Position numbers and translations under genes: made by a program. This document shows, one piece after another, positions 34,860-44,672 of a stretch of 64,000 bases of DNA. The notes under the pieces are model-generated. The model made no database searches. It saw nothing but the letters and a program-made list of their open reading frames with translations, and was not told where the DNA came from. The number at the start of each line of letters is the position of its first letter. Positions within the stretch are counted from its first letter, which is position 1. Source of the stretch: Desulfobacula sp964636495 (GTDB lineage Bacteria > Desulfobacterota > Desulfobacteria > Desulfobacterales > Desulfobacteraceae); NCBI GenBank assembly GCA_964636495.1, contig CAZWSL010000014.1:1-64000 (forward strand), in the 5' to 3' direction.

Positions 34860-36452
34860 TTATTTAAACCACCAGCGCTCTGTGTTATGGTGTCCATCCA
34901 GTTCCATATGAGCAGACACTGGTCCGGAAGTGGCAATTTTACTGGAACGGGCTTCCACAATATTATTAAACATGGGAACTATAGTTCCACTGTCATTTCT
35001 GCAGATTTCCTGCATTTCACCGTACATCTGAGCTCGTTTGGCGTCATCCAGCTCCGCCCGGGCTTCCACGAGCAGTTTATTGAACCTATCATGCTTCCAG
35101 TGGGTATCATTCCATGGTGCATCTGCTGCATAGGCTATGGAAAACATCATATCCTCCACCGGACGTCCTGACCAATAACAGAAACACCACTCTTTTTTGG
35201 TCCAGACATTGCTCCAGTAACCATCACTGGGTTCCCGCACTACATTGATTTTAATACCGGCTTTTTTAGCGCTTTCCTGCAGGAGTACCGCTGCATCCAC
35301 AGCACCGGAGAAGGCTGCATCTGAAGCATGGAGATTAAATGTATGATCCAGCATCCCGGCTTTTTTCATAAAGAATTTCGCTTTTTCCGGATCATAGGCT
35401 CTCTGTTCCAAATTGCTTGCATGATACCGGTTGATACTTGAAATGGGATGGTCGTTCCCTTTTTCTCCATACCCCTTTAGTATGGTTTTCAGCATTTCAT
35501 CCCGATTAACTGCAAGTTTTAATGCCATACGGACATTGGGATCGTCATAGGGTTTCATATCTGTCATCATTGGAATGGAATAATGCATAAGGCTGGGCAG
35601 AGCAGTCACATCAATACCCGGCATCCTCTTTAACAGGTGTGCTGTTTTAACATCTACCCTGTCTATGGCATCCACCCGCTTTGTTTTTAAGGCATTGGTT
35701 CTGGCATTCACATCAGTAATTGCCAGGGTTTCAATCGCATCAAAATGGGCTTTGCCAGTTTTCCAATAATTTGGATTGCGTTTTGTGAGGGATCTTACTC
35801 CTGGTTCCCAGCTTTCCAGTATATATCCGCCCGTACCTATTCCTTTGTCCCAATCTTTGCCCTTGGTTCCGTCGGGATGAATTTTCAAATGATAATCACC
35901 CATGATAAAAGGAAAGTCAGCACTACCGCTGGCAAGTTCAAATACAACTTCATACTTTCCATTGGCTTTTGCACTGGTAATGTCTTTTAACAGGGGTTTG
36001 GCAGCTGACTTGGAGTCTTTACCCCTGTGATGCTGGACAGAATAAATGACATCTTCTGCTGTCAATGTTTTGCCATTGTGGAATTCAACACCTTTGCGCA
36101 GCTTAAACGTCCATTTTTTTGCATCTGCTGAAGCACCCCAGGATTCTGCAAGTTCCGGAATAGGCTTGAAATTATGATCAATCTCAACAAGACAATTAGC
36201 CAACTGACCGCTGGTATTAATAGCATGGTTGGCAAGAAGGGTTGCAGGATCAATGGAGTCAGAAGTGGCACCACCGGTCATTGCATGTCTGAGAGTTCCG
36301 CCTTTTTTTGGGGTGGCTGCAAAAGCCTTGCTCGTTAAAAAGGAAGGGATTGCGGCTGCTGAAATGCCCAGAGCGGAGAGTCCGCGGATAAACTGCCTCC
36401 GGCTGATTTTTTTCTGGTTAAACATCTGTGTTAAACATGTTAAGTCATTCAT
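34860..36452 (-). CDS. ABC transporter substrate-binding protein, family 5 (Dpp/Opp/Nik type), Tat-exported
   Basis: 530 residues. The N-terminus has a twin-arginine motif SRRQFIRG followed by a hydrophobic stretch and AFA cleavage region, so it is probably exported folded by Tat. The mature part begins TPKKGGTLRHAMTGG and carries family-5 motifs (AESWGASADAKKWTFKLRKG, FHNGKTLTAEDVIYS). Family members bind peptides, opines, nickel chelates or other small solutes; the ligand is not decided by sequence. It is the last gene of the importer operon (permease, permease, ATPase, binding protein). Confidence 0.92.
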   Translation of the reverse strand: MNDLTCLTQMFNQKKISRRQFIRGLSALGISAAAIPSFLTSKAFAATPKKGGTLRHAMTGGATSDSIDPATLLANHAINTSGQLANCLVEIDHNFKPIPELAESWGASADAKKWTFKLRKGVEFHNGKTLTAEDVIYSVQHHRGKDSKSAAKPLLKDITSAKANGKYEVVFELASGSADFPFIMGDYHLKIHPDGTKGKDWDKGIGTGGYILESWEPGVRSLTKRNPNYWKTGKAHFDAIETLAITDVNARTNALKTKRVDAIDRVDVKTAHLLKRMPGIDVTALPSLMHYSIPMMTDMKPYDDPNVRMALKLAVNRDEMLKTILKGYGEKGNDHPISSINRYHASNLEQRAYDPEKAKFFMKKAGMLDHTFNLHASDAAFSGAVDAAVLLQESAKKAGIKINVVREPSDGYWSNVWTKKEWCFCYWSGRPVEDMMFSIAYAADAPWNDTHWKHDRFNKLLVEARAELDDAKRAQMYGEMQEICRNDSGTIVPMFNNIVEARSSKIATSGPVSAHMELDGHHNTERWWFK

Positions 36453-36499
36453 AATAATTCCTCCTTGTCAAATTATTTTAGGTTATTGGATTAAACAAA

Positions 36500-38116
36500 T
36501 CATATAAAAGTTGAGGCACGCTCGGCCAAAAGTTTGTCCAGCCAGTCCGGGTCCATTTCCGGCACAGATGCCAGCAGCTTGTCCGTATATTCATGGTGGG
36601 GCGGGTTCAAAACTTTTTTCTTTTCTCCCTGCTCAATTATTTTGCCCTGGAGCATGATTACAATTTTATCTGCAATGGCTTTAACCGTTGCAAGGTCATG
36701 GGTAATAAAAAGGTAGGACATATTGGTTTTATTCTGCAGATCCTGCAACAGGTTGAGTATGCCTTCACCCACCAGTTGATCCAGGGCTGATGTGACTTCA
36801 TCGCAGATGATAAGATCTGGTTCGGCTGCCAGGGCTCTTGCAATACAGATCCTCTGTTTTTCTCCACCTGAAAGTTCAGTGGTTAAACGATCAATATAGG
36901 AATCCGGATCCAATTCAATATTTATTAAAAGTTCTCTTATTCTTGCATCGGCTTTTTTCCCCCTGATTCCAAAATAAAACTCCAGAGGCCTGCCAATTAC
37001 TTTTCTGACGGTCTGTTTTGGGTTTAATGCAGTATCGGGCATCTGATAGATCATCTGCATTTTTCTTAAGTCTTGTTTCTCCCGGTCTTTTAATTTTATG
37101 GGAAGTTCTTTTCCAAGAAATTTTATGGATCCCTTAATGGCAGGTAGAAGACCTGTAACCACCTTTGCCAGGGTAGATTTTCCACTGCCGGATTCACCTA
37201 CCAGAGCAACTGTTCTGCCTCTTCTAATGATTAAATCAATATCTTCAACTACATTTTTATCCCCTGTGTAGGTTGCTGCAACATCCTTAATTTCCAGGAT
37301 GACATCCATTTTATCGGTAATGGTCTTATCTTCCCGCAGAGATCTTACATTTAATAACTCTCTGGTATATATTTCCTTTGGATTCTCGAGCAGGTCCCTG
37401 GTCTCACCCTCTTCTACAAGGCGGCCGTTTCTTAATACCATGATTCTATGGGCCACCTGTGCCACTACGGCCAGGTCATGGGTGATATACAGGGCAGCTT
37501 TGTTCATTTTTTCAGTAATTTCTTTGACAGCAGCCAACACTTCAATCTGGGTGGTTACATCCAGAGCAGTTGTGGGCTCATCAAAGACAATGATATCTGG
37601 TTTGCAGGACATGGCCATGGCCACCATGGCTCGCTGGAGCTGACCACCTGAAAGTTCATGGGGATAACGGTATCCTATTTTTTCCGGGGTTGGCAAAAAA
37701 AGACGTCGATAGATTTCAATTGCTTCCTTTTCAGCATCAGATTGGGCCATCAGCCCGTGCTGAACCGGTGCTTCTGCATACTGTTTTATAACCCTGTGGG
37801 ATGGATTAAAGGAAGCTGCCGCACTCTGGGCCACATAGGCGATCTTGGATCCTCTGATCGTCCTTAACTCTTCTTCAGAGGCGTTAAATAATTCCCGCCC
37901 GTCAAGGTTTATGGATCCTGAGGCTATCCTGCATCCCTGACGGCAATATCCCATGGCAGCAAGACCGATGGTGGATTTGCCGGCACCTGATTCACCTATG
38001 AGTCCGAGAACTCTTCCTTTTTTCAGATTCAGGCTGATGTTACGGACAATGGGTTGCCATTTATCTTCATAGTAGGCTTCCAGGTTCAAATTTTTTATTT
38101 CCAGCAGGTTGTCCAT
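36500..38116 (-). CDS. Dpp/Opp-type ABC transporter ATPase, two nucleotide-binding domains fused
   Basis: 538 residues from ATG 38116, chosen because AGGAAGG lies 8 bases upstream; earlier ATGs overlap the permease. Two complete ABC domains are present. The first has GESGAGKSTIGLAAMG, LSGGQLQRAMVAMAM and IIVFDEPTTALD; the second has GESGSGKSTLAKVVTG, LSGGEKQRICIARAL and LIICDEVTSALD. This is a fusion of the DppD- and DppF-type subunits and would power the two adjacent permeases from the cytoplasmic side. Confidence 0.94.
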   Translation of the reverse strand: MDNLLEIKNLNLEAYYEDKWQPIVRNISLNLKKGRVLGLIGESGAGKSTIGLAAMGYCRQGCRIASGSINLDGRELFNASEEELRTIRGSKIAYVAQSAAASFNPSHRVIKQYAEAPVQHGLMAQSDAEKEAIEIYRRLFLPTPEKIGYRYPHELSGGQLQRAMVAMAMSCKPDIIVFDEPTTALDVTTQIEVLAAVKEITEKMNKAALYITHDLAVVAQVAHRIMVLRNGRLVEEGETRDLLENPKEIYTRELLNVRSLREDKTITDKMDVILEIKDVAATYTGDKNVVEDIDLIIRRGRTVALVGESGSGKSTLAKVVTGLLPAIKGSIKFLGKELPIKLKDREKQDLRKMQMIYQMPDTALNPKQTVRKVIGRPLEFYFGIRGKKADARIRELLINIELDPDSYIDRLTTELSGGEKQRICIARALAAEPDLIICDEVTSALDQLVGEGILNLLQDLQNKTNMSYLFITHDLATVKAIADKIVIMLQGKIIEQGEKKKVLNPPHHEYTDKLLASVPEMDPDWLDKLLAERASTFI

Positions 38117-38129
38117 TCTATTTTCCTTC

Positions 38130-38948
38130 CTATTCATGCAGACCACTTGATAAATGTAAAAACCAGTCAACAATTAAATTGACACCCACGGTTAGGAGTG
38201 CAATTGCCCCGGCCGGGATTAAGGGGATATATATGCCAAAGGTAATAGCTCCGGCATTTTCTCTGACCATTCCACCCCAGTCTGCCAGGGGAGGCTGAAG
38301 ACCCAGGCCCAGAAAGCTTAAAGAGGCAATAAAGAGGAAAACAAAACAGAACCGCAGACCAAACTCAGCAATAAGAGGCGGCAGGGCATTGGGCAGGATC
38401 TCGTGCCTTATGATCCACCAGAGCCCTTCTCCTCTCAATCTGGCGGCTTCCACAAACTCCATCACCTCTATATCCATTGCAACAGCCCTGGATAAACGGT
38501 ACACTCTGGTAGAATCCAAAATGGCAATTGTAAAAATCAGGGTGGGGATAGATGATCCAAGAACGGATAATATCATCAAGGCAAAAATAAGAGTTGGAAA
38601 GGCCATGAGAATATCTATGATCCTACTTAACAGCTGGTCAGTCCAACCGCCTTTAACAGCAGCAATAAAGCCTAGAATTGATCCAAGAAAAAAAGAGAGA
38701 GTTGTTGTGATAAATGCCAGGGCAATCGTATTTCTGCCACCATATACCATGCGGGTAAAAAGATCTCTTCCAATATGGTCGGTGCCTAAATAAAATTGAC
38801 TGGAAAGACTTTCCCACACATCTCCTACTATCGTGGTTTCCCCAAAGGGTGCTATAATGGGGGCAAAAACAGCAATCAGGATGTTAAAGAGAACAATTCC
38901 CATACCAATTCGAGCTGAGAGAGGCGACTGTTTTAAAAGCTGTATCAA
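38130..38948 (-). CDS. Dpp/Opp-type ABC permease, DppC class
   Basis: 272 residues with about six membrane helices. FYLGTDHIGRDLFTRMVYGGR near residue 53 and the EAA-loop EAARLRGEGLWWIIRHEILPN near residue 165 are typical of DppC/NikC. It forms the channel with the DppB-class subunit, whose gene ends 12 bases upstream. The inner-membrane location is inferred from helix content. Confidence 0.94.
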   Translation of the reverse strand: MIQLLKQSPLSARIGMGIVLFNILIAVFAPIIAPFGETTIVGDVWESLSSQFYLGTDHIGRDLFTRMVYGGRNTIALAFITTTLSFFLGSILGFIAAVKGGWTDQLLSRIIDILMAFPTLIFALMILSVLGSSIPTLIFTIAILDSTRVYRLSRAVAMDIEVMEFVEAARLRGEGLWWIIRHEILPNALPPLIAEFGLRFCFVFLFIASLSFLGLGLQPPLADWGGMVRENAGAITFGIYIPLIPAGAIALLTVGVNLIVDWFLHLSSGLHE

Positions 38949-38960
38949 AAAGCACTCCTT

Positions 38961-39920
38961 TTAGTTTGTTGATTGTCTGAGTTTCGGGTTGGACAGCATG
39001 GAGAGAATATCAGCCGCCATATTTAAAAAAATATACGCTATGGAAAAAATCAATCCAGATGCCTGAACTACAGGAAGATCCCTTTTGGATACTGAATCAA
39101 CCAGTAGTTGTCCCAGTCCGGGATATACAAAAACCACTTCCACAATAACAACACCCACAACCAGATAAGCCAGGTTAACTGCAACCACATTGATTACCGG
39201 GGACAAAGAGTTGGGGAATGCATGCAGCAGAATGATTCTTGACTTTTTTATTCCTTTTATTTCAGCCATTTCAATATAGGCACCGGCCAGCACATTTATA
39301 ATGGCAGCCCTGGTCTGGCGCATCATGTGTGCTGTCACAACACAGGTGAGTGTCAGCGAAGGCAGCAGGATGGTATATATTTTACTGGCAAACCCCATAT
39401 TTTCTTCAATGATGGAAAGGCTGGGAAAAATATTTAATTGAACAGATAAAAGGGTAATCAGAATATAGGCTACAAAAAATTCCGGAAAAGAGATAAAGGA
39501 AAGAGTGGTTGTTGAAATCAGTTTGTCAAAAAATGTATTACGATAAAATGCTGCAAGCATTCCCAGAAAAATTGCCAGAGGCACGGCAATCAGGGCTGTG
39601 GACATGGCCAAAAACAGTGTGTTGGAAAGCCTCGTGCTGATTAAATCTGCAACCGGTCTGCCATTGGCAAGGGAATTTCCAAAATGACCATGTACAAAAT
39701 CATTAAGCCAGGTAACATACCGGACATGAGGCGGCAGATCAAGTTTGAGTTCCTTGCGAAAAGCTTCCACAGTCTCGGGAGTGGCAGATTGTCCCAGAAC
39801 AGTCTCTGCAACATCGCCAGGAAGTATCTCTACTCCGATAAAAATAATAAGTGAAATGATGAATACGGTAATCAGGCTTGCACCGGTTCGCTTGAGAATT
39901 AACATTAAAACTTTTTTCAT
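38961..39920 (-). CDS. Dpp/Opp-type ABC permease, DppB class
   Basis: 319 residues, about six membrane helices. It opens with a DppB-style first helix and ILPGDVAETVLGQSATPE, and later has MRQTRAAIINVLAGAYIEMAEIKG, the EAA region contacting the ATPase. First gene of the operon, preceded by a gap with no clear promoter consensus. Confidence 0.94.
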   Translation of the reverse strand: MKKVLMLILKRTGASLITVFIISLIIFIGVEILPGDVAETVLGQSATPETVEAFRKELKLDLPPHVRYVTWLNDFVHGHFGNSLANGRPVADLISTRLSNTLFLAMSTALIAVPLAIFLGMLAAFYRNTFFDKLISTTTLSFISFPEFFVAYILITLLSVQLNIFPSLSIIEENMGFASKIYTILLPSLTLTCVVTAHMMRQTRAAIINVLAGAYIEMAEIKGIKKSRIILLHAFPNSLSPVINVVAVNLAYLVVGVVIVEVVFVYPGLGQLLVDSVSKRDLPVVQASGLIFSIAYIFLNMAADILSMLSNPKLRQSTN

Positions 39921-40064
39921 AAAATGAATCCAATTTTTTTTATTAACACTGATTTCAATAGGACCATATCTAACACTAAAAGATTTGTCAAATGCACAAT
40001 TTTGTTTTCTGGATGTTTGTTATAAGGTTCAAATCTCAAATAATTTCTTCGACCCGTTACGATG

Positions 40065-40096
40065 CAGGTTGTCTTATCCACCCTGGTGTCTGAATA
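40065..40096. repeat. 32-base segment similar to 23423-23454
   Basis: Reads CAGGTTGTCTTATCCACCCT and onward to GAATA; see the copy at 23423. It lies just before a short ORF that may be a remnant of a mobile gene. Confidence 0.4.
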
Positions 40097-40097
40097 A

Positions 40098-40355
40098 TTT
40101 TTTAAACTTCACAGAGCTCTTCCATTGAAAGGCAAAAATACTGGGATCAGGAAATTTCGTGAGAAAGTAAAAGAAGAAAACGGCAATAAGCTTATTATCT
40201 TTGACCATGACCGCTATGCAATCTTTGATGCTTATGAAGTGTTTATTCTATGCGGGCGTAATGTCCTCAGATCCACAGGTACCCCTGAAAAGATTACTGC
40301 ACAAGACATATTATTAAATCGGCATATAACATCATCAAACCTGTTTATTTCATAA
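40098..40355 (+). pseudogene. Short unassigned ORF, possibly a remnant of a larger (transposase-like) gene
   Basis: The frame is open from 40098 to a TAA at 40353 and gives about 76 residues from TTG 40125. The composition is protein-like: GIRKFREKVKEENG, KLIIFDHDRYAIFDAYEVFI, CGRNVLR. There is no good ribosome site and no ATG. The RYAIFDAYEVF pattern reminds me of the C-terminal part of some transposases, but I cannot name a family. The remainder of the gap 39921-40458 is A/T-rich without other genes. Confidence 0.3.
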
Positions 40356-40458
40356 AATCTTAAGCGCTTTTTTAAAGTGACACGTTCTGTTTTTTTTATT
40401 TGTCTAAAAACTTGTGTAATTTACTATAATTTAACACTATCGCTTTTCAGCTTAAGTT

Positions 40459-42567
40459 TTATTCACCTGTAAACGGTGTCTGTACAGGTACAATTAAAGC
40501 ATCAACTACGACCGCTCCCGAGGGCAGCAGGACAAGCGGGTTGATATCCACTTCAGCCATCAGATCCCCCAAATCGGTAACAAAAGTGGAAAACCGCAGC
40601 AGAGCATCGGTCAATGCTTTCCGGTCTGAAGCTGTATGCCCACGGATACCATTAAGCAGTTCACGGCCCTGAAAGCTTTCTGGCAGCTCCTCTGCTTCAA
40701 TCTTCGACAGAGGGGGCAGGAGAGGTACAACGTCCTTGAAGATTTCAACAAACACACCTCCCAGACCTGCAACAATAACAGGCCCGAATTGAGGGTCGGC
40801 ATTCATTCCTAAAATCATCTCCACCCCATCTGATACCATTTTCTGCAGAAGAATCTCAGGCCCGAACCTGCGGACAAGGTCCTTATAGGCTTTCCGCACC
40901 GCATTTTCATGCTGCAGGTTCAGATGGACACCGTTCATGTCGCTTTTGTGGAGTACACCCTGGGCAGCTGTTTTCAATACCACGGGATAACCGATGCCAG
41001 CTGCTGCCTCCACTGCTGTTTCAACTGTATCGACAATTTGTTCAGGCACAATGGACAGTCCATATGCGGCCAGGATTTTTTTACTTGTATATTCATCCAG
41101 CGGGCCTGGAGCGTTTTGTAACTGAACGCGCAGCTGAGCCACAATTTCAGGCAGAGGCCGCCCCCTGTACACTGGAACAGCAGGGGACCGGCCGGAAAAA
41201 TCATTAAATACAATCAAATGACGTATAGCTCTCAGCCCGGTTTCCGTCCCCATCAAGACCGGCACACCATGCCGCCGCAACTGAGCCACAAAGGTTTCAG
41301 AGGCCCCTGAGGTCAGATTGACCAGGCTGATGAAGGGTTTGTCCAGCCGGTCCAGAACACTTAAGACTGCTGTAATATATTCAGGCGTAAGACTGGAATC
41401 AGGAACCAGGTCCACGGCAAACAGCAAAAAATCGGTATGGGTGTTGTCGTGCAGTGCCAGCAGGGACTCGCGGTAAATTTTTACCACATCATATCCTGTA
41501 CCAAAAGCATCAAGAGGATTATCCGGTTTAACGCCCGGTTCCAGTACGGAAAGGATACGTTCCCGGGTTTGAGAGCTGAGTCTGGCAAAAGAGAGTTCAA
41601 GGGTTTCAGCGTGATCTGCGAGCAGGCTGCTCTCGCCACCGGACTCCATAAGCACAGCCATGTCCGGGCCTGAAACACGCTGTATACGGCTGAACAATTC
41701 TATGGTGTCCATCATTTCATCCAGTGAATTCACCTGGCAGACACCGTAACGCCGGAAAAGTGCGCTGTAAGTCTCGGCCCGTCCGGCCAGCGCACCGGTG
41801 TGGGCCTGGGTCATTTTCTGACCGTGTCTGCTTAAACCCACTTTCAGGACCACCACCGGGATCTGCCGCTCCGCTGCCAGTTGAAGCGATTTCACAAAGC
41901 CACGGGGATCCCGGACCGTTTCCAGATAACAGGCTACAACCTGTGTTGTCGGATCGTTCACAACAAACTGCAGATAATCGCTGACACTGTTTACGGTTTC
42001 ATTTCCGCTGGATATGGCATAGTTGAAACAGACATCGCGGTTATTTTGTGTCATTGCATCAAAAACAGTGCCGCTGTGAGTGATCAGGGCGATATTGCCG
42101 GCAGGCATATCCGGTCGTACAGGATAACCTGAAATAATCAGTTTATGATGCAGGCTGAGAAACCCCATGGCATTGGCTCCGCAGATAACCATTTCAGATT
42201 TCCGGGCCAGGGCAGTGATACGTGCTTCCAGGTGCGGGTCTCTGTCATGGCCGATGTGAGGGTCGCCAAAGACAACGGCAGTAGGAATCCCGAGTTCAAC
42301 AGACTCCTCCAGAGCAGGCATGAGCCGATGATTGGATATTGCCAGAACAACGCAGTCCGGACGGTCGGGGATCTCATGAAGAGCACGGTAGCAGGGCAGT
42401 TTATATACCGTATCATGAAAAGGGTGAACACAGCTGATAGTGCCGGGATAGCCGAAATCAACCAGGTTGCGCACGACCTGTCCTCCAAAACTGCCTGGTT
42501 TTTCGCTTGCACCGACAATGGTGACAGATTTGGCGTTCAGCAGGGAGTGAAAAGCAGAATCAGACAT
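40459..42567 (-). CDS. ADP-forming acyl-CoA synthetase (fused alpha and beta domains)
   Basis: 702 residues. The N-terminal CoA-binding and ligase domains show SVTIVGASEKPGSFGGQVVRN, ALITHSGTVFDAM and AHTGALAGRAETY (phospho-His region). The C-terminal ATP-grasp domain (about 470-700) has YPVVLKTAAQGVLHKSD and AEVDINPLVLLPSGAVVVDA. Such enzymes turn an acyl-CoA plus ADP and phosphate into acid plus ATP, in the reverse sense of a ligase. It overlaps the carnitine dehydrogenase gene by 8 bases, so betainyl-CoA or acetoacetyl-type CoA esters are candidate substrates; that is inference. Confidence 0.9.
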   Translation of the reverse strand: MSDSAFHSLLNAKSVTIVGASEKPGSFGGQVVRNLVDFGYPGTISCVHPFHDTVYKLPCYRALHEIPDRPDCVVLAISNHRLMPALEESVELGIPTAVVFGDPHIGHDRDPHLEARITALARKSEMVICGANAMGFLSLHHKLIISGYPVRPDMPAGNIALITHSGTVFDAMTQNNRDVCFNYAISSGNETVNSVSDYLQFVVNDPTTQVVACYLETVRDPRGFVKSLQLAAERQIPVVVLKVGLSRHGQKMTQAHTGALAGRAETYSALFRRYGVCQVNSLDEMMDTIELFSRIQRVSGPDMAVLMESGGESSLLADHAETLELSFARLSSQTRERILSVLEPGVKPDNPLDAFGTGYDVVKIYRESLLALHDNTHTDFLLFAVDLVPDSSLTPEYITAVLSVLDRLDKPFISLVNLTSGASETFVAQLRRHGVPVLMGTETGLRAIRHLIVFNDFSGRSPAVPVYRGRPLPEIVAQLRVQLQNAPGPLDEYTSKKILAAYGLSIVPEQIVDTVETAVEAAAGIGYPVVLKTAAQGVLHKSDMNGVHLNLQHENAVRKAYKDLVRRFGPEILLQKMVSDGVEMILGMNADPQFGPVIVAGLGGVFVEIFKDVVPLLPPLSKIEAEELPESFQGRELLNGIRGHTASDRKALTDALLRFSTFVTDLGDLMAEVDINPLVLLPSGAVVVDALIVPVQTPFTGE

Positions 42568-43531
42568 TATTATTGGCCTTTGTTCCTTTCCGGCATCGCT
42601 CTAATGCCTCTAAAATGGCAATCAGGCATTGGTCGCGCTCGTGTTCCAGTTCTTTGACAGATCGGCCGGCAGCTTCTCTCTGGCAGCCGTCAATCAGCTG
42701 TTGACGCAGTTGAGGGGTTAATTCCGGGGGATCCATGTACGACCATGGCAGATCCAGAGCAGGACCGAATTGATCAAGAAAATGAGTCATCCCGCCTTCT
42801 CCTCCACCCAGATGATAGGTGAGATAAGGGCCGAATATGGCCCATCGCAGGCCGGGACCATAGACCATTGCCGCATCAATCTCCTCAACTGTAGCCCAGC
42901 CATTGTTAAGCAGATGCAATGCCTCGCGCCAGACAGCTTCCAGCAGGCGGTCAGCCAGAAAACCGGGATACTCCCGGTCCAGCCGCAACGGGTGCTTACC
43001 CACTGCCGTATAAAAATCAACTGTCCAGGCAACAACATCAGGAGAGGTTTTTTTCCCGCCTACCACCTCGACCAGGGGAACAAGATAGGGGGGAACAAAT
43101 GGATGCCCCACGATACAGCGTTCAGGATGACGGCAGTCGTGCTGGAGTTCGGTCATGGGAATACCAGAGGTGCTTGAAGCTATAACGACGTCAGGCGGTA
43201 CTGCAGCATCAATGTCTCTAATTACCTTACATTTAAGATCTTCCCGCTCAGGCACGCTCTCTTGAATAAAATCGACATCAGTAACGGCAGAAGCAAGCTT
43301 TGAGGTAAAAGAGAGGCGTGATGGTGATGCCTGTTCATTGAGGCCGATCTGTTCCAGTGTGGGCCATACGTCTTCTATGCTCTTTCGCAGCCGGGTTTCT
43401 GCGCCCGGAGCAGGGTCAAATGCAACGACGTCAAGACCACGCCTTAAAAAATGGGCTGTCCAGCCGCTGCCGATCACGCCTGTACCAATGATACCGATAC
43501 ACTGTGCCTGGATGGATTTTGATACGCTCAT
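42560..43531 (-). CDS. lcdH: L-carnitine dehydrogenase (3-hydroxyacyl-CoA dehydrogenase superfamily)
   Basis: 323 residues from ATG 43531 (AGGAG 9 bases upstream). The Rossmann motif is GTGVIG (16-21), then FIQESVPEREDLK, SSTSGIP, HPFVPPYLVPLVEVVGG and a C-terminal domain with GPGLRWAIFGPYLTYHLGGGE. The EVVGG and LRWAIFGPYLTYHL regions match known bacterial carnitine dehydrogenases rather than fatty-acid 3-hydroxyacyl-CoA enzymes, and the length fits. It oxidises L-carnitine to 3-dehydrocarnitine with NAD. The neighbouring cleavage enzyme acts on that product. Confidence 0.85.
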   Translation of the reverse strand: MSVSKSIQAQCIGIIGTGVIGSGWTAHFLRRGLDVVAFDPAPGAETRLRKSIEDVWPTLEQIGLNEQASPSRLSFTSKLASAVTDVDFIQESVPEREDLKCKVIRDIDAAVPPDVVIASSTSGIPMTELQHDCRHPERCIVGHPFVPPYLVPLVEVVGGKKTSPDVVAWTVDFYTAVGKHPLRLDREYPGFLADRLLEAVWREALHLLNNGWATVEEIDAAMVYGPGLRWAIFGPYLTYHLGGGEGGMTHFLDQFGPALDLPWSYMDPPELTPQLRQQLIDGCQREAAGRSVKELEHERDQCLIAILEALERCRKGTKANNNV

Positions 43532-43607
43532 GGTAGTGTTCTCCTGTTTATCTCTCTTTAAAAACAACTCAATTCTTCTGTTTACATGCAGGTCATAACT
43601 TATCTTT

Positions 43608-44543
43608 CTAAAAATCGACCTGGTCAGATCCTTTTAAGTCATACATCTGCCTCACCTCAGCCGGTGATGCAGTTTCCCGTGATAATTCGTTCAAAATACG
43701 GGATATTTTAGCAACCTGGTCGGCATTTGACTGCGCCATTTCACCCCTGGCCAGGTAAAGGCTGTCTTCCAGTCCAACCCGGACATTACAATCCATAATG
43801 GCTCCCACGGTGACAATGTCAAACTGATGGCGGCCGCCTCCCAGGATTGAAAAATGGCTCTCACTGCCAAGCAGCCGCTCGGCTGTGCGTTTCATGAAAA
43901 CGATGTTATCCACTTCCGGTCCAATTCCTCCAAGAGTATTCATCACCATCTGCACCATAACGGGCGGTTTGACCAGACCCATATCCAGATAATAGGCCAG
44001 TGTGTATAAATGGCCCACATCATACGCCTCAAATTCCAGACGCGTACCGGTTTCCTGCTGCAGATATTTGAGCATATACTCAAGGTCAGCAAAACTGCTG
44101 AAAAACGGCTCTTGACGGGTGCTTTCCAGAAACGGCTCTTCCCAGTCAAACTTCCAGCTGTCATGGTATTTGGGAATCATTGGAAAGCTCCCATAATTAA
44201 TGGTTCCAAGATTACATGTGCACAGCTCGGGTTTGAGCTGTCGAACCACGGCCAGTCGTTCATCTATGGTTTGGCCGGTGGCCCCTCCGGTGGTCATGTT
44301 GATGACGGCCTCTGTTTCAGATTTGATACCTGCGGCATACTCCCGGAACAGTTCAGGATTGCTCGACGGACAGCCATTCTCTGTATCGCGCCCGTGAATA
44401 TGGACAATGGCCGCACCTGCCCTGACCGCTGCAATGGATTCGGCAATGATGTGCTCGGGTTTATAGGGAAGATGAGGCGACATTGTCGGTGTAAAGCTCG
44501 CACCGGTCACAGCTGCCGTGATAATTGTTTTTTTGGATCGCAT
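43608..44543 (-). CDS. Beta-keto acid cleavage enzyme (BKACE, DUF849), probable 3-dehydrocarnitine cleavage
   Basis: 311 residues, TIM-barrel BKACE. The zinc ligands H48 and H50 are in VHIHGRD; other marks are INMTTGGATG, PELCTCNLGT, LEFEAYDVGHL and ILGGGRHQFD. BKACE proteins condense a beta-keto acid with acetyl-CoA to give acetoacetate and a new CoA ester. With carnitine dehydrogenase next door (76 bases downstream), 3-dehydrocarnitine to betainyl-CoA plus acetoacetate is the natural assignment, but BKACE substrates vary and the active-site class was not checked. Confidence 0.82.
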   Translation of the reverse strand: MRSKKTIITAAVTGASFTPTMSPHLPYKPEHIIAESIAAVRAGAAIVHIHGRDTENGCPSSNPELFREYAAGIKSETEAVINMTTGGATGQTIDERLAVVRQLKPELCTCNLGTINYGSFPMIPKYHDSWKFDWEEPFLESTRQEPFFSSFADLEYMLKYLQQETGTRLEFEAYDVGHLYTLAYYLDMGLVKPPVMVQMVMNTLGGIGPEVDNIVFMKRTAERLLGSESHFSILGGGRHQFDIVTVGAIMDCNVRVGLEDSLYLARGEMAQSNADQVAKISRILNELSRETASPAEVRQMYDLKGSDQVDF

Positions 44544-44672
44544 GGTTTCACCCTCATTGGATTAAGCAGTAAACTATTCAGGTGCCGATTAAAAAATAAG
44601 AATCTGCTCTCTGTCAGCCACAAAACAGACTGACTGTTTATCCTGATTCAAAATCGACACTCTGTCCCCCTG

